Assembly (NCBI GenBank): GCA_963704875.1 | Contig: CAVPIA010000008.1 | Location: forward strand, 1,736,001 to 1,800,000 | Direction of reading: 5' to 3' | DNA length: 64,000 nt | Source: CAMYOC01 sp963704875 | GTDB taxonomy: Bacteria > Pseudomonadota > Gammaproteobacteria > Steroidobacterales > XN24 | Part shown: in pieces, positions 55,769-64,000 of the stretch | Layout: every line of letters begins with the position of its first letter | How positions within the stretch are numbered: the stretch's first letter is position 1 | Position numbers and translations under genes: made by a program | Notes under the pieces: generated by a model | What the model was told of the DNA's origin: nothing | The model's input: the letters and a program-made list of their open reading frames with translations, nothing else | Database searches by the model: none

Positions 55769-56077
55769 TTAAGAAGCTTACCAGCCTTCTGGGCCTGCAC
55801 CGCAAGTCGTTCAACGCATGGATAGCGAGTCCGTCGCCGGCGCTCGGGTAGCCAGGCGGGTGCTGTAACGCCAGGTCCATTCTGTTCAGACCGACGAACA
55901 CGATATGGATCTCGCCGCGGGCCGGTTCGGTCCGGTCCGGTTCAGCATCACAGGCTTCGGCCCGGCAATCGAGACAACACCGCAGTCGACAAAAAAAGCG
56001 GCCGGCGTGACTACACGCGCGGCCGCTTGTTTCAACATCGACTCCGCCTAAAGCAGAATCTCGCTCCGCCGTAAGTG
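55769..56077. other. Spacer between the oxygenase and NTF2-like genes
   Basis: 309 bp on the minus-strand side, containing the terminator at 55991-56028 for the NTF2-like gene and presumably the oxygenase promoter. No gene seen. Confidence 0.5.
55991..56028 (-). terminator. Intrinsic terminator of the NTF2-like gene
   Basis: A near-perfect inverted repeat (AAGCGGCCG-GCGTG pairs with CACGC-GCGGCCGCTT, one bulged base) with seven A on the plus strand at 55991-55997, so the minus-strand stem ends in a U-run. Confidence 0.85.
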
Positions 56078-56581
56078 TCAGTCGATGGAGCTCTGCCGGG
56101 TACCGCTGCCTGCAGCAATCGGCGAGTAATGCGCGGCTCTTACCACCCATTTGCCGCCTTCTTTGACATAGACCTCGGTGATCCGGGTCATGTAATGCGC
56201 GACAGGCTCACTGCCGTTCTCATGAAACGATCCCTCGGAGTAATACATCGCCACTGCGGATTTGCCTTCTTCAAGGACAGCCACTTCGATGTGCTTGGGT
56301 GTCAGTGCGAAGCTCACATAGGTACCGCCTGCATCGTCTCCCGTGACGCGCTGGATCAGGCCGCCGCTGGACCAGAATTGCAGCGATCCCTTGCTGGAAA
56401 TGCCGCCATCCATGTCTTTAAGGTTCTCTCTGGTATAGGCATTGCCGGCGAGAATCTCCGACGTGATCTCTTCCGCGGTGCCGGCCAGCGTCACGCCCGG
56501 CAGCAACATCGAGCCCAGAGCCGCGATGGCCAGGGTTGCCATCAAGCCACGCCCCGTCTTCTTCATTATTAGTGAACTCAT
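56078..56581 (-). CDS. Exported NTF2/SnoaL-like protein
   Basis: 167 residues from the ATG at 56581 (GGGGGAG about 7 bp upstream); the longer frame to 56677 is not supported. A signal peptide covers about 1-33 (cleavage near TLAGTA). The rest, with EVAVLEEGKSAVAMYYSEGS and RITEVYVKEGGKWVVRAAHY, has the strand order of an NTF2-like (DUF4440/SnoaL) barrel, where a hydrophobic pocket binds a small ligand. No catalytic residue can be named. Ends in a clear terminator. Function unknown. Confidence 0.8.
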   Translation of the reverse strand: MSSLIMKKTGRGLMATLAIAALGSMLLPGVTLAGTAEEITSEILAGNAYTRENLKDMDGGISSKGSLQFWSSGGLIQRVTGDDAGGTYVSFALTPKHIEVAVLEEGKSAVAMYYSEGSFHENGSEPVAHYMTRITEVYVKEGGKWVVRAAHYSPIAAGSGTRQSSID

Positions 56582-56791
56582 TGAAATACTCCCCCAAGTG
56601 TTTTTCAGATTCGGATGATCTGAGCGCCACGGATGGAATACCCGCGGCGAAGCAGCACCATACGCCCTGCGGCGCATGAATACTCTCTATTTTCCAAAGA
56701 CACAGAAACTGGGCTGCTGGCTACAGACCGGTATCGGGCGATGATGTTGCGCTGGCGAGGGAAAGGACCTGGCCGCAGGCCGGGCGCGAGG

Positions 56792-57385
56792 CTAGGGGTT
56801 CAGCGGGGAGTCCAGCGCGGCAACATCACTCAAAACCATGTCCAGGTCCGGACGCGTGCGGTAGGTGGGGTCCATGTAACGCGCCTGGATCGTCCCGGAT
56901 TGATCGACCACATACAGGATGGGCCTTGGAACGCTGCTGCCCATCTTCGAATCCCGGATCCCCAGTTCTCGATTGATGTCGCCATCGGGGTCGGCCAGCA
57001 TGCTAAACCCGATCTTTCGTTTTTCCGAGAAGGTGGCGATCTCGTCAACGCCGTCAACGCTGATCGACACAATGTTCAGACCCAGCGCCTGGAACTCGGC
57101 CAGTCGTTCGTTCAGATCCACCAGCTGAGCTTTGCAAAATCGACACCAGTCGGCTGATCTGAGGAATACGATCACCAGTCCCTTGTCGCCCATCAGCGTG
57201 TCGATGGATTGGGCCTCGCCTGTTTGATCCGGGGCATTCAGGGAATGGGGGAATTCCGCGCCGACGGCCGGGCCCGGTATCGAATCGTCAGCCGTCGAAA
57301 ACGCGGAGGTGGCGCCAATCAGGATGGAGAAAAGCAGGGTCGAGAAAAGCAGGACCGACAATCTCTTTACTAATAAGCTCTTCAT
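56792..57385 (-). CDS. Exported peroxiredoxin/thioredoxin-fold protein
   Basis: 197 residues from the ATG at 57385; an ATG two codons earlier lies only one base past the GGAG, so the second is better placed. Signal peptide or anchor covers about 1-30. The thioredoxin fold has the redox motif SADWCRFCKAQL (CxxC), followed by LNIVSISVDG and MLADPDGDINRELGI as in AhpC/TSA peroxiredoxin-like proteins. Probably a periplasmic thiol peroxidase or reductase. Single gene. Confidence 0.88.
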   Translation of the reverse strand: MKSLLVKRLSVLLFSTLLFSILIGATSAFSTADDSIPGPAVGAEFPHSLNAPDQTGEAQSIDTLMGDKGLVIVFLRSADWCRFCKAQLVDLNERLAEFQALGLNIVSISVDGVDEIATFSEKRKIGFSMLADPDGDINRELGIRDSKMGSSVPRPILYVVDQSGTIQARYMDPTYRTRPDLDMVLSDVAALDSPLNP

Positions 57386-57616
57386 CAACATGCTCCGTGA
57401 CGCTCACAGTGAAAAACACGGATCGGAGACCCGCCTATGCTCCCTTACACAGACCGCCGCAGCAGCGTGTTTATTACCAGATTGGCGTCAGGCAGGTTTT
57501 CGGGTATCACGGGACGCTCCCTGATGGCTTTTTGCCGACTGTCCTGAGCTACGCTAAGTTATGCGATTGAAGTAATAAAACAGGTCATCGCAGGGTGACC
57601 GGTCGCGCCAAACAAG

Positions 57617-58006
57617 ATGCCGTTTTCGACGACAACTGAAATCGCCGCGCCTGCCGCGCGAGTGTGGTCGATCCTGATCGATACCCACCTCTGGCCGGTA
57701 TGGGGGCCCTCGCTCAGACGGGTCACGGGCGCCGGGCGCTTTATCGACGCAACGACCACCGGCCGGCTGCAGACAACGCCAGGCATCTGGCTATCGTTCG
57801 AAATCGATCGTTTTGAAGACGGCCGCTACTGGTCCTGGCGCGTGGCCGGTGTTCCCGCCACCGGACACCGCGTTGAGTCGCTCGGCCGACATCGCTGCCG
57901 CTTGAGTTTCGAGGTGCCGATGCTTGCCGCGCCGTACCTGGCTGTGTGCCGTGTTGCCTGCCGACGCATCCGTGCGATGGCCGAGCGCATGCAGGCTGTC
58001 GGCTAG
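57617..58006 (+). CDS. SRPBCC-family (polyketide-cyclase-like) protein
   Basis: 129 residues, one START-like fold: FSTTTEIAAPAARVWSILID at the N-terminus and a long C-terminal helix (YLAVCRVACRRIRAMAERM). The family binds hydrophobic ligands in a helix-grip cavity. No signal peptide, so cytoplasmic. Weak ribosome site. Function unknown. Confidence 0.82.
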   Translation: MPFSTTTEIAAPAARVWSILIDTHLWPVWGPSLRRVTGAGRFIDATTTGRLQTTPGIWLSFEIDRFEDGRYWSWRVAGVPATGHRVESLGRHRCRLSFEVPMLAAPYLAVCRVACRRIRAMAERMQAVG

Positions 58007-58138
58007 AGCTGGGCCAGAGATGTGCATGCGGCTGTGTAATGGAGGAAGATGCCGATTCGTTCTGCCCGGCGTGACATTGTTACGCGATGCGGGTCCGCCG
58101 ATCGGACTTGTGAATCACCCGGATTTCTGGAGCTTGCC

Positions 58139-60379
58139 ATGTTGAAACACACCCTGATCCCTCGTTGCGCGCTGATCCTGGCCGGTGTGCTGATCGCCGC
58201 ATGCGGCAAGTCGCCCGAAGAAACCGTGGTCATCGTGACCGATGAGGTGTCCGCCACTGTCCCGGGTGAGGCGATGATGACCGCACCGGTGACCCGGATC
58301 GAAGCGGTGGAAGATGTTTATCACGGACAGACGGTCGTCGATCCGTATCGCTGGCTGGAGGATTGGGATGACCCCGAGGTCAGGAGCTGGTCCGAGGGTC
58401 AGAATGCCTACGCCCGAGCCGCGCTGGCCGCACTGCCGGAACGGCCGGCGGTGCAGACCCGGATCAGCGAGATTCTGACCTCGGCACAGGGCGTGACTTA
58501 TTCCAGTTTGCGGCTGGCAGGGAAGGACACGCTGTTCGCGATCAAGCGAGATCCGGAAAAGCAGCAGTCGATCCTGGTGATGCTCGACCCGGATGGGGAT
58601 TCTGCCAGCGAACGTGTGTTTCTCGATCCGAATGAGCTTGATCCGAGCCGCGGCACGTCGATCGACTGGTACCAGCCTTCGCATGACGGTTCCATGGTCG
58701 CAGTATCGATGTCCTCAGGCGGTTCCGAGACCGGTAACGTGCATGTCTACAAAGTCCCGTCTGGCGAGCCGACCGACATCGTGATCGACCGGGTCAACCA
58801 GGGCACGGCCGGGGGCGACCTGGCGTGGTTGCCGGACGACTCCGGGTTTTACTACACCCGTTATCCGCGACCGGGCGAGCGTCCTGATACTGATCTGCAG
58901 TTCTATCAGCAGGTTTGGCAGCACACGCTCGGAATGTCGGCCGATGCAGACAAGCAGGTGCTCGGCGCGGACTTCCCGCGGATCGCCGCAATCCGCCTGA
59001 TCGTTGATCCGCTCAGCGGCCGTTTGCTGGTCTGGGTGCAAAACGGCGATTCCGGCCGCTTCGCAATGTATCTGCGCCAGGCAGATGGCGAATGGGATCA
59101 GTTCAGCGAATTCGGCGACGGCGCGATACAGGCTGAATTCGGGCCGGACAACGCGCTCTATGTGATGTCTCTTGACGGTGCACCGCGCGGCAAGCTGCTG
59201 CGGCTCGATGCCTCCGATCCTGATCTGGCGACGGCAGCAGAGATCGTGCCCGAGGGCGAGGCAGCGATGTCTCACAGTTTTTACTACCGGCATTCACCCA
59301 CGCTGGTCGTCGCCGGCGATCGCATCTATCTCGTGTTCCAGGTCGGCGGCCCCAACGAATTGCGGGTGTTCACACTGGACGGCGCCCCGGTCGACAGTCC
59401 CGACCAGCTCGACGTGTCGACAATCTACGGGCTGAGCCCGGCTGGCGGATCAGATGTGTATTTCGGCAACGGATCCTACGTCGCCATGGGCGACTGGTAT
59501 CGGTTTGACGGTGACGACGGCGTCACAACCAAGCTTGCGATATCCGCTGAATCGCCGGTGGATTACTCGGATGTCGAAGTGGTGCGCGAGTTTGCGACCT
59601 CAAAAGACGGCACCCGGGTCCCGGTCAATATCCTGCTACCGAAGGGGTTCAAAAAGGACGGCAGCGCGGCGATCCTGGTCACAGGATACGGCGGCTACGG
59701 TTTGAGCCGGACACCGTCCTTGTCGATGTCGCGGCACATCCTGTTCGAGAACGGGATGGTCTTCGCTCAGGCCAACATCAGAGGCGGTGGCGAGTATGGC
59801 GAGACCTGGCACAGACAAGGCAATCTGACCAACAAGCAGAACGTGTTCGATGACTTCGCCGCGGTCATTCGCTATCTGGTTGACGAAGGCTACGCCTCAC
59901 CGGATCGGGTCGCTATCCTGGGCGGCAGTAACGGTGGACTGCTGATGGGCGCCACCATGGCGCAGAACCCCGACCTCGCCGCGGCGGTGGTCTCGCATGT
60001 GGGTGTGTACGACATGTTGCGCGTGGAGAATGACCCGAACGGGCAATTCAACATTCCGGAATTCGGCACGGTAAAAAATCCGGAACAATTTGCCGCCCTT
60101 TACGCCTATTCGCCGTATCACAACATCGTCGATGGCGTGCAATACCCGCCGATTCTGTTGCCTACCGGCGCCAACGATCCGCGGGTTAACCCGTCCCACA
60201 GCCGCAAGTTCACCGCGCGTTTGCAGGCCGCGCAGGAGGGAGAGGGGACCGTGTTGCTGCGGACCAGTGGAGACACCGGCCATGGTGGCGGCACGCCGCT
60301 GGACGAAGTTATTGACCTGCAAACGGACCAGTACGCATTTATCTTCCACTATCTGGATGTGCCGGTCGGCCAGCAGTGA
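58139..60379 (+). CDS. S9A prolyl oligopeptidase, lipoprotein
   Basis: 746 residues from the ATG at 58139 (GGAG 6 bp upstream). Signal sequence ends in the lipobox LIAAC (about Cys22). A seven-bladed propeller (about 60-480, starting DPYRWLEDWDD) precedes the hydrolase domain with the catalytic triad Ser597 (GGSNGG), Asp680 (GANDPR) and His715 (GDTGHGGG). S9 oligopeptidases cleave after Pro in peptides shorter than about 30 residues. Lipid-anchored periplasmic location is inferred. Convergent with the pirin gene. Confidence 0.93.
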   Translation: MLKHTLIPRCALILAGVLIAACGKSPEETVVIVTDEVSATVPGEAMMTAPVTRIEAVEDVYHGQTVVDPYRWLEDWDDPEVRSWSEGQNAYARAALAALPERPAVQTRISEILTSAQGVTYSSLRLAGKDTLFAIKRDPEKQQSILVMLDPDGDSASERVFLDPNELDPSRGTSIDWYQPSHDGSMVAVSMSSGGSETGNVHVYKVPSGEPTDIVIDRVNQGTAGGDLAWLPDDSGFYYTRYPRPGERPDTDLQFYQQVWQHTLGMSADADKQVLGADFPRIAAIRLIVDPLSGRLLVWVQNGDSGRFAMYLRQADGEWDQFSEFGDGAIQAEFGPDNALYVMSLDGAPRGKLLRLDASDPDLATAAEIVPEGEAAMSHSFYYRHSPTLVVAGDRIYLVFQVGGPNELRVFTLDGAPVDSPDQLDVSTIYGLSPAGGSDVYFGNGSYVAMGDWYRFDGDDGVTTKLAISAESPVDYSDVEVVREFATSKDGTRVPVNILLPKGFKKDGSAAILVTGYGGYGLSRTPSLSMSRHILFENGMVFAQANIRGGGEYGETWHRQGNLTNKQNVFDDFAAVIRYLVDEGYASPDRVAILGGSNGGLLMGATMAQNPDLAAAVVSHVGVYDMLRVENDPNGQFNIPEFGTVKNPEQFAALYAYSPYHNIVDGVQYPPILLPTGANDPRVNPSHSRKFTARLQAAQEGEGTVLLRTSGDTGHGGGTPLDEVIDLQTDQYAFIFHYLDVPVGQQ

Positions 60380-60409
60380 GTTGATCCGGCCGGGAGTCTG
60401 TCCGGCAGA

Positions 60410-61109
60410 TCAGCCCATGTCGAACAACAGGACCTCGGCGTCCGAGGCATCGCTTAGTGCGATCGTCATCGGACCCTCAATGGCGCCGCCGTCGCCGGGG
60501 TAGAGCGTCTGGTCATTGAGCGCAACGCTGCCCCGGGCCACCTGGATCCAGCCCTTGCGGCCGTCCGCCAGCTCATGGCTCACGGTGTCGCCCTCGGCAA
60601 GCACACTGGCGTAAAGATTCACGTCCTGGTGGATGGTGACTGAACCGTCACGACCGTCTTGCGAGCCGACCAGCCGCAGCTGGCCGCGCTTGTCTGTCCC
60701 GGAAAACGCCTTTTGTTCGTAACCCGGAGCGGCGCCGTTCTTTTCCGGCAAAATCCAGATCTGCAGAAAGTGCACCGATTCCGTATCCGACGCGTTGAAC
60801 TCGCTGTGCTGTACACCGGTGCCCGCGGACATGCGTTGCACGTCTCCCGGGCGGATGATCGAGCCGTTGCCCATGCTGTCCTTGTGCTCGAGCGCACCGT
60901 CGAGCACATAGGAGATGATCTCCATGTCACGGTGACCGTGCGTTCCAAAGCCCTGGGCCGGGCTGCACCCGGTCTTCGTTGATCACACGCAACGGGCCGA
61001 AACCCATAAACCGGGCGTCGTGGTAATGACCGAAAGAAAACGTATGGCGGCTGTTGAGCCAGCCGAAATCAGCCTTACCGCGTTCCTCGGCGTGTCGAAT
61101 AGTGATCAT
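60410..61109 (-). pseudogene. Pirin-family gene with a one-base frameshift
   Basis: The N-terminus reads in one frame from the ATG at 61109 (MITIRHAEERGKADFGWLNS and the SRHTFSFGHY metal-site region) and stops at about 60927. The rest (EIISYVLDGALEHKDSMGNG onward) reads in another frame from about 60956 to 60410. Removing one C in the CCCTGGGCC region at about 60951-60960 joins them and restores the conserved GFGTHGHRDME. Pirins are cupin quercetinase-like dioxygenases. Either newly broken or a sequencing error. Confidence 0.85.
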
Positions 61110-61146
61110 GCGGGTCTCCGTCAAACAGACCTGTTGCTGTGCAATG

Positions 61147-62847
61147 CTAGCCCACCGGGATCGTCTGCCGGATCGCCCCGACGCGGCAGGAATTGATCGT
61201 GGCAGTGACCGTCCCCTTGCCCTTGACCACGATCGATTGTCGCGCGGTGCCGGTGCTGCCCAGACCGTACGGATAGTAGAGCGCGCCGGTGCCGTCGCCG
61301 AGACCGCGGCCCCAGCCGTCGAGATGACCGAGGGTGCGCTGCGCATGACCTTCGGCCAGCGCGCAGCCATCGCAGTCGAGCTTTAGATACAGCGCTTCGT
61401 TCCAGCTCAGTTTTTTCGCCGAGTTGAGCACATAGCTCGGCAGATAGCCGTGGTTCTCAACGCTGATATCGAGACGGGTCAGGCCGCCGCCGAGGTCTGT
61501 TTGCCTGATGTCGCCAAAGCGGATCATCGGCGCCATCGCCGCTACCCGCAGGAAGGCGGCGGATTGCTGGGCGCAGGTCTCTGCAAGCAATTCGTACGGC
61601 GGATTGAACATGCCGACCCGCGGGTCGACGCCGCCCAGTTCCACCGGTCCCAGTTGAGGATGCTCGAACGCGCGCCATTCGAGCAACACACGTCCGGCAT
61701 TGTGGTCGCGGTCCCACTTCGCGATCGCCACCATGTCTTCACGACTCAGGTCGGTATAGCTTTTGACGAACGGCTTCTTGCGTTCCAGCCCGACTTTGGC
61801 GAACAGGTCCCACAATTCGATCACATAGCCGATACAGCCGCGCTGGTGGTAGGCGTATTCAATCAGGTCCCCGCGTATCGGTTTCTCGGGCTCATAGGTA
61901 AATTCTTCAAAGCCGCTGACGGTCGGATAACCCGACGATTCCTCAAGCCATGCAGCCACTTGCCTGAAGATGGCGAGATCCATCTGGTCCATCTTGGTAT
62001 CCGGCTGGTCGCCCAGGGGCCGGATGCCGACGCCGCCAAAGGTGTGGAGATTCAACCAGGCAAAGATATTCGGGTGGCTGGAAGTGAACTCGATCACCGC
62101 GCGGGACTCGGGCTCGCTGCCGGGAAACGCACCGGCGCCGATCTGCGCATGGTCCGGCTCCCAGGACCAGGGAAAATTCCGGTTCAGATCGGTCGGGCTG
62201 TCAGACAGGAACGACGGCGAAGGGATTGTCTTGCCATCGTAGTTCTCGATCATGCCTTCCGGATACAGCTTGTAAAAAGGGCCTTCGTCATCGAGCGTGC
62301 GCGGCAGCAACAGATTGGGGACTTCGGGTGCAGCGGCAAACTCGCCGGTCGGGTCCTCGACCCGCATCGCAAGCGCCAGACCGTCGCCATCGATGTCCTG
62401 TGGCCGCCAGTACGAACGCCCTTCATCCGGCCGCTCGTCGCGCATGTTCGAGCGCACATAGCGGCTCTGTGTCAGCATCTGCTCAGCGCCGTCCGGAGAG
62501 ATACGCGGCATCACATAAAACAACACGTCCTTCAACACCGCGCACACGCCCGGTGACAGCGCTTGCGGGATTTCGTCCTCGGCGAAAAATTTCAGCATGT
62601 CCTCGGCGATCGCCATCGCCACGTTCGAGCCGCACAATTCCGCCGCATGCATGTTGCCGTCGATCCATACCGCGGGCCGGATTTCATCCGGGCGCGGCCC
62701 GATGGTCAATAACCAAAGCTCTCGTCCCTCGTCCGTCTGGCCCAGGGACTGCAGGCGGACATGGTCCGGATACGTCTGTGTCCATTGCTTGAGCGTCGAC
62801 GTGATCTCGTCGTAGCTAAGATAGGTATTGCGGAAGTCTGCAGTCAT
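61147..62847 (-). CDS. M14-family zinc carboxypeptidase
   Basis: 566 residues. Zinc ligands are the HxxE pair in GNMHAAELCG (His67, Glu70) and a later His in NLHTFGG (about 271). DLNRNFPW gives the substrate-binding Arg/Asn and YVIELWD the catalytic Glu (about 352). The C-terminal part (about 440-566) is a beta domain. No signal peptide is seen, so it may be cytoplasmic. AGGA lies 9 bp before the ATG. Cuts C-terminal residues or amides; specificity unknown. Confidence 0.92.
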   Translation of the reverse strand: MTADFRNTYLSYDEITSTLKQWTQTYPDHVRLQSLGQTDEGRELWLLTIGPRPDEIRPAVWIDGNMHAAELCGSNVAMAIAEDMLKFFAEDEIPQALSPGVCAVLKDVLFYVMPRISPDGAEQMLTQSRYVRSNMRDERPDEGRSYWRPQDIDGDGLALAMRVEDPTGEFAAAPEVPNLLLPRTLDDEGPFYKLYPEGMIENYDGKTIPSPSFLSDSPTDLNRNFPWSWEPDHAQIGAGAFPGSEPESRAVIEFTSSHPNIFAWLNLHTFGGVGIRPLGDQPDTKMDQMDLAIFRQVAAWLEESSGYPTVSGFEEFTYEPEKPIRGDLIEYAYHQRGCIGYVIELWDLFAKVGLERKKPFVKSYTDLSREDMVAIAKWDRDHNAGRVLLEWRAFEHPQLGPVELGGVDPRVGMFNPPYELLAETCAQQSAAFLRVAAMAPMIRFGDIRQTDLGGGLTRLDISVENHGYLPSYVLNSAKKLSWNEALYLKLDCDGCALAEGHAQRTLGHLDGWGRGLGDGTGALYYPYGLGSTGTARQSIVVKGKGTVTATINSCRVGAIRQTIPVG

Positions 62848-63033
62848 GGCAAGGATCCTTTCTTTTTGTTGCCCTGGTTTGAGGAAACGCAGGCTAGCCT
62901 ATAGCAACAGAGGTGTCAGCCAAATATTTGGATCGCGTCTGGCATTCGACCCCAATCGACAGAGCAGACGTCAGCAGATCCGCCGAATAACAGACCTCAC
63001 ATCCCCTTCCAGGCGCCTTTTCAGTCACCCGCT

Positions 63034-64000
63034 CTAGGCGTCCGGAAGCGAACTGCCGAGTATCGCGCCCGCCAGCCCCATCAGCGCGAGCAGACCGATG
63101 ACGCCGGCGGTGCCGAGGACCGGCGACAGTGCGCCCACTGACCCGACAAGCAGCAACAGCACGCCGATGGTGGTGTTGCTGATGGCGACATAGTCGGTGC
63201 GCTGGTTACCGGTGGCCAGATTGACCACGTAGGTCTTGCGGCCGACCCGCACGCCGCTGTGGGCGACGGAGAGCACGAAGTAGGCCAGCGGCAAGAACCA
63301 GACGGTCGCGCTCAGATCGGGGATCAGTCGGTTGACCAGGAATACCACGATGCCGGCGCTGGATGTGATCAGCGCCGCGACAATCATCACTCGCTTGCTG
63401 GAGACATCTGCATAGCGACCCCAGATCGGCGCGCTGACCAGGCTGGCCAGTCCGGCCGCTGCGACAAAACCGCCGAGCAGATACGCTGGCGACCCGTAGT
63501 TCTGCTGCGCCAGCGCGATATAGAACGGTGCGCTGAGCGCCGAGCACATCAGCAACGCCCGGGTGATGACGAACCTGCGGAATGGCTTGTCCGTCAGCAG
63601 AAGATTGAGCCGCTTGATCGACTCCAGCGCATTGCGACCGCCACTTGTCTCGCCGGCAAACTCAGGCACCTGCGCATAAATTAGTGCAGCGGCCAGCCAC
63701 AACAAGCCGGCCGCGACCAGCAGCATCCCGAGCGCGGAGGCATCCAGACCGGCGGCCGAAGGTAGCATCAGCACGATACCGATACCGACGGTCAGCAGAC
63801 CGGCCGCGCTGGCCGACCATCCGTTCAGCTGGCCACGCTTCTTCTTCGCGACGGTCTTTCCCAGCACATCCTTGGCCGCCACCGAGCTCAGACCGCGCGC
63901 AAGGCTGAATATCGCGATCAGGATCAGCATCGCCCAGCCGGCCCGGGTTCCGCTCAGAAACAGTGCGGTCAGGCCGATGCCGGCAATACTCAGACATTGC
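63034..64000 (-). CDS. MFS transporter, 5' end outside the window
   Basis: The frame is open from the stop at 63034 through the window end, 322 codons, with an in-frame ATG at 63930 that is probably internal because hydrophobic coding continues upstream (LSIAGIGLTALFLSGT). Several membrane helices and an MFS loop WGRYADVSSKRVM between helices 2/3 of the second half are visible. Substrate unknown. Confidence 0.8.
   Translation of the reverse strand, partial: QCLSIAGIGLTALFLSGTRAGWAMLILIAIFSLARGLSSVAAKDVLGKTVAKKKRGQLNGWSASAAGLLTVGIGIVLMLPSAAGLDASALGMLLVAAGLLWLAAALIYAQVPEFAGETSGGRNALESIKRLNLLLTDKPFRRFVITRALLMCSALSAPFYIALAQQNYGSPAYLLGGFVAAAGLASLVSAPIWGRYADVSSKRVMIVAALITSSAGIVVFLVNRLIPDLSATVWFLPLAYFVLSVAHSGVRVGRKTYVVNLATGNQRTDYVAISNTTIGVLLLLVGSVGALSPVLGTAGVIGLLALMGLAGAILGSSLPDA

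Overview
The window is a dense, GC-rich bacterial chromosome segment with about 55 protein genes on both strands. I see no rRNA, tRNA, CRISPR array, insertion sequence or integrase. The outer-membrane-type lipoproteins (BamE-like), PspA, NfeD/SPFH pair, CspA, RecQ and TolB-TPR proteins point to a Gram-negative proteobacterium, most likely a gammaproteobacterium. The many secreted or lipid-anchored peptidases (M3, M14, S9, S41, an amidohydrolase and a 1096-residue BNR/sortilin-like protein) recall peptide-degrading marine or soil groups such as Woeseiaceae or Xanthomonadales relatives. That placement is an inference; no marker gene in the window settles it.

Layout. 18-2405: PspA/IM30, a membrane protein and an exported vWA protein, closed by a strong terminator. 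2594-7390: large BNR-repeat exported protein and an SGNH hydrolase. 7553-10155 (minus): RecQ, a small lipoprotein and a cold-shock protein. 10510-11950: three lipoproteins, two of them tandem paralogues. 12090-15570: MgtE, a PLP decarboxylase and a small phosphatase-like protein. 15587-17773 (minus): M3 peptidase. 18051-22058: GNAT, SulP transporter, rhodanese, DUF454. 22092-23384 (minus): small membrane protein, ECF sigma factor, membrane anti-sigma-like protein. 23621-28723: CBS protein, frameshifted EamA transporter, SPFH/NfeD pair, AmpG-like MFS. 28847-35215 (minus): degenerate nuclease-fold protein, then a translationally coupled operon CHASE2 sensor - FecR-like protein - CHAT protease with a 37-codon ORF ahead of it. 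35496-39101 (minus): cupin-like enzyme, then a coupled operon of an MscS/CmpX-like channel, a soluble MgtE_N-CBS protein and a second MgtE. 39528-46038: hybrid histidine kinase, TolB-TPR protein, DUF3667. 46133-50630: GDSL lipase, lipoprotein, fasciclin protein, DsrE-like protein. 50842-64000: amidohydrolase, S41, DUF2270, SEC-C/2OG oxygenase, NTF2-like, peroxiredoxin, SRPBCC, S9, frameshifted pirin, M14 and a truncated MFS gene.

The stretch most worth attention is the CHASE2/FecR-like/CHAT operon (29898-35037). All three products are predicted to be exported or to face the periplasm, the CHAT His/Cys dyad is intact, and the genes share ATGA overlaps. It reads as a self-contained envelope sensor-protease module with no cytoplasmic output domain. 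The second candidate is the channel/MgtE_N-CBS/MgtE operon (36108-39101), in which an extra copy of the MgtE regulatory half is encoded as a separate soluble protein.

Two genes (EamA transporter, pirin) are each broken by what looks like one base, so either recent decay or sequencing/assembly error is present. Many starts were moved from the longest reading frame to a codon with a good Shine-Dalgarno sequence; the reasoning is in each entry.
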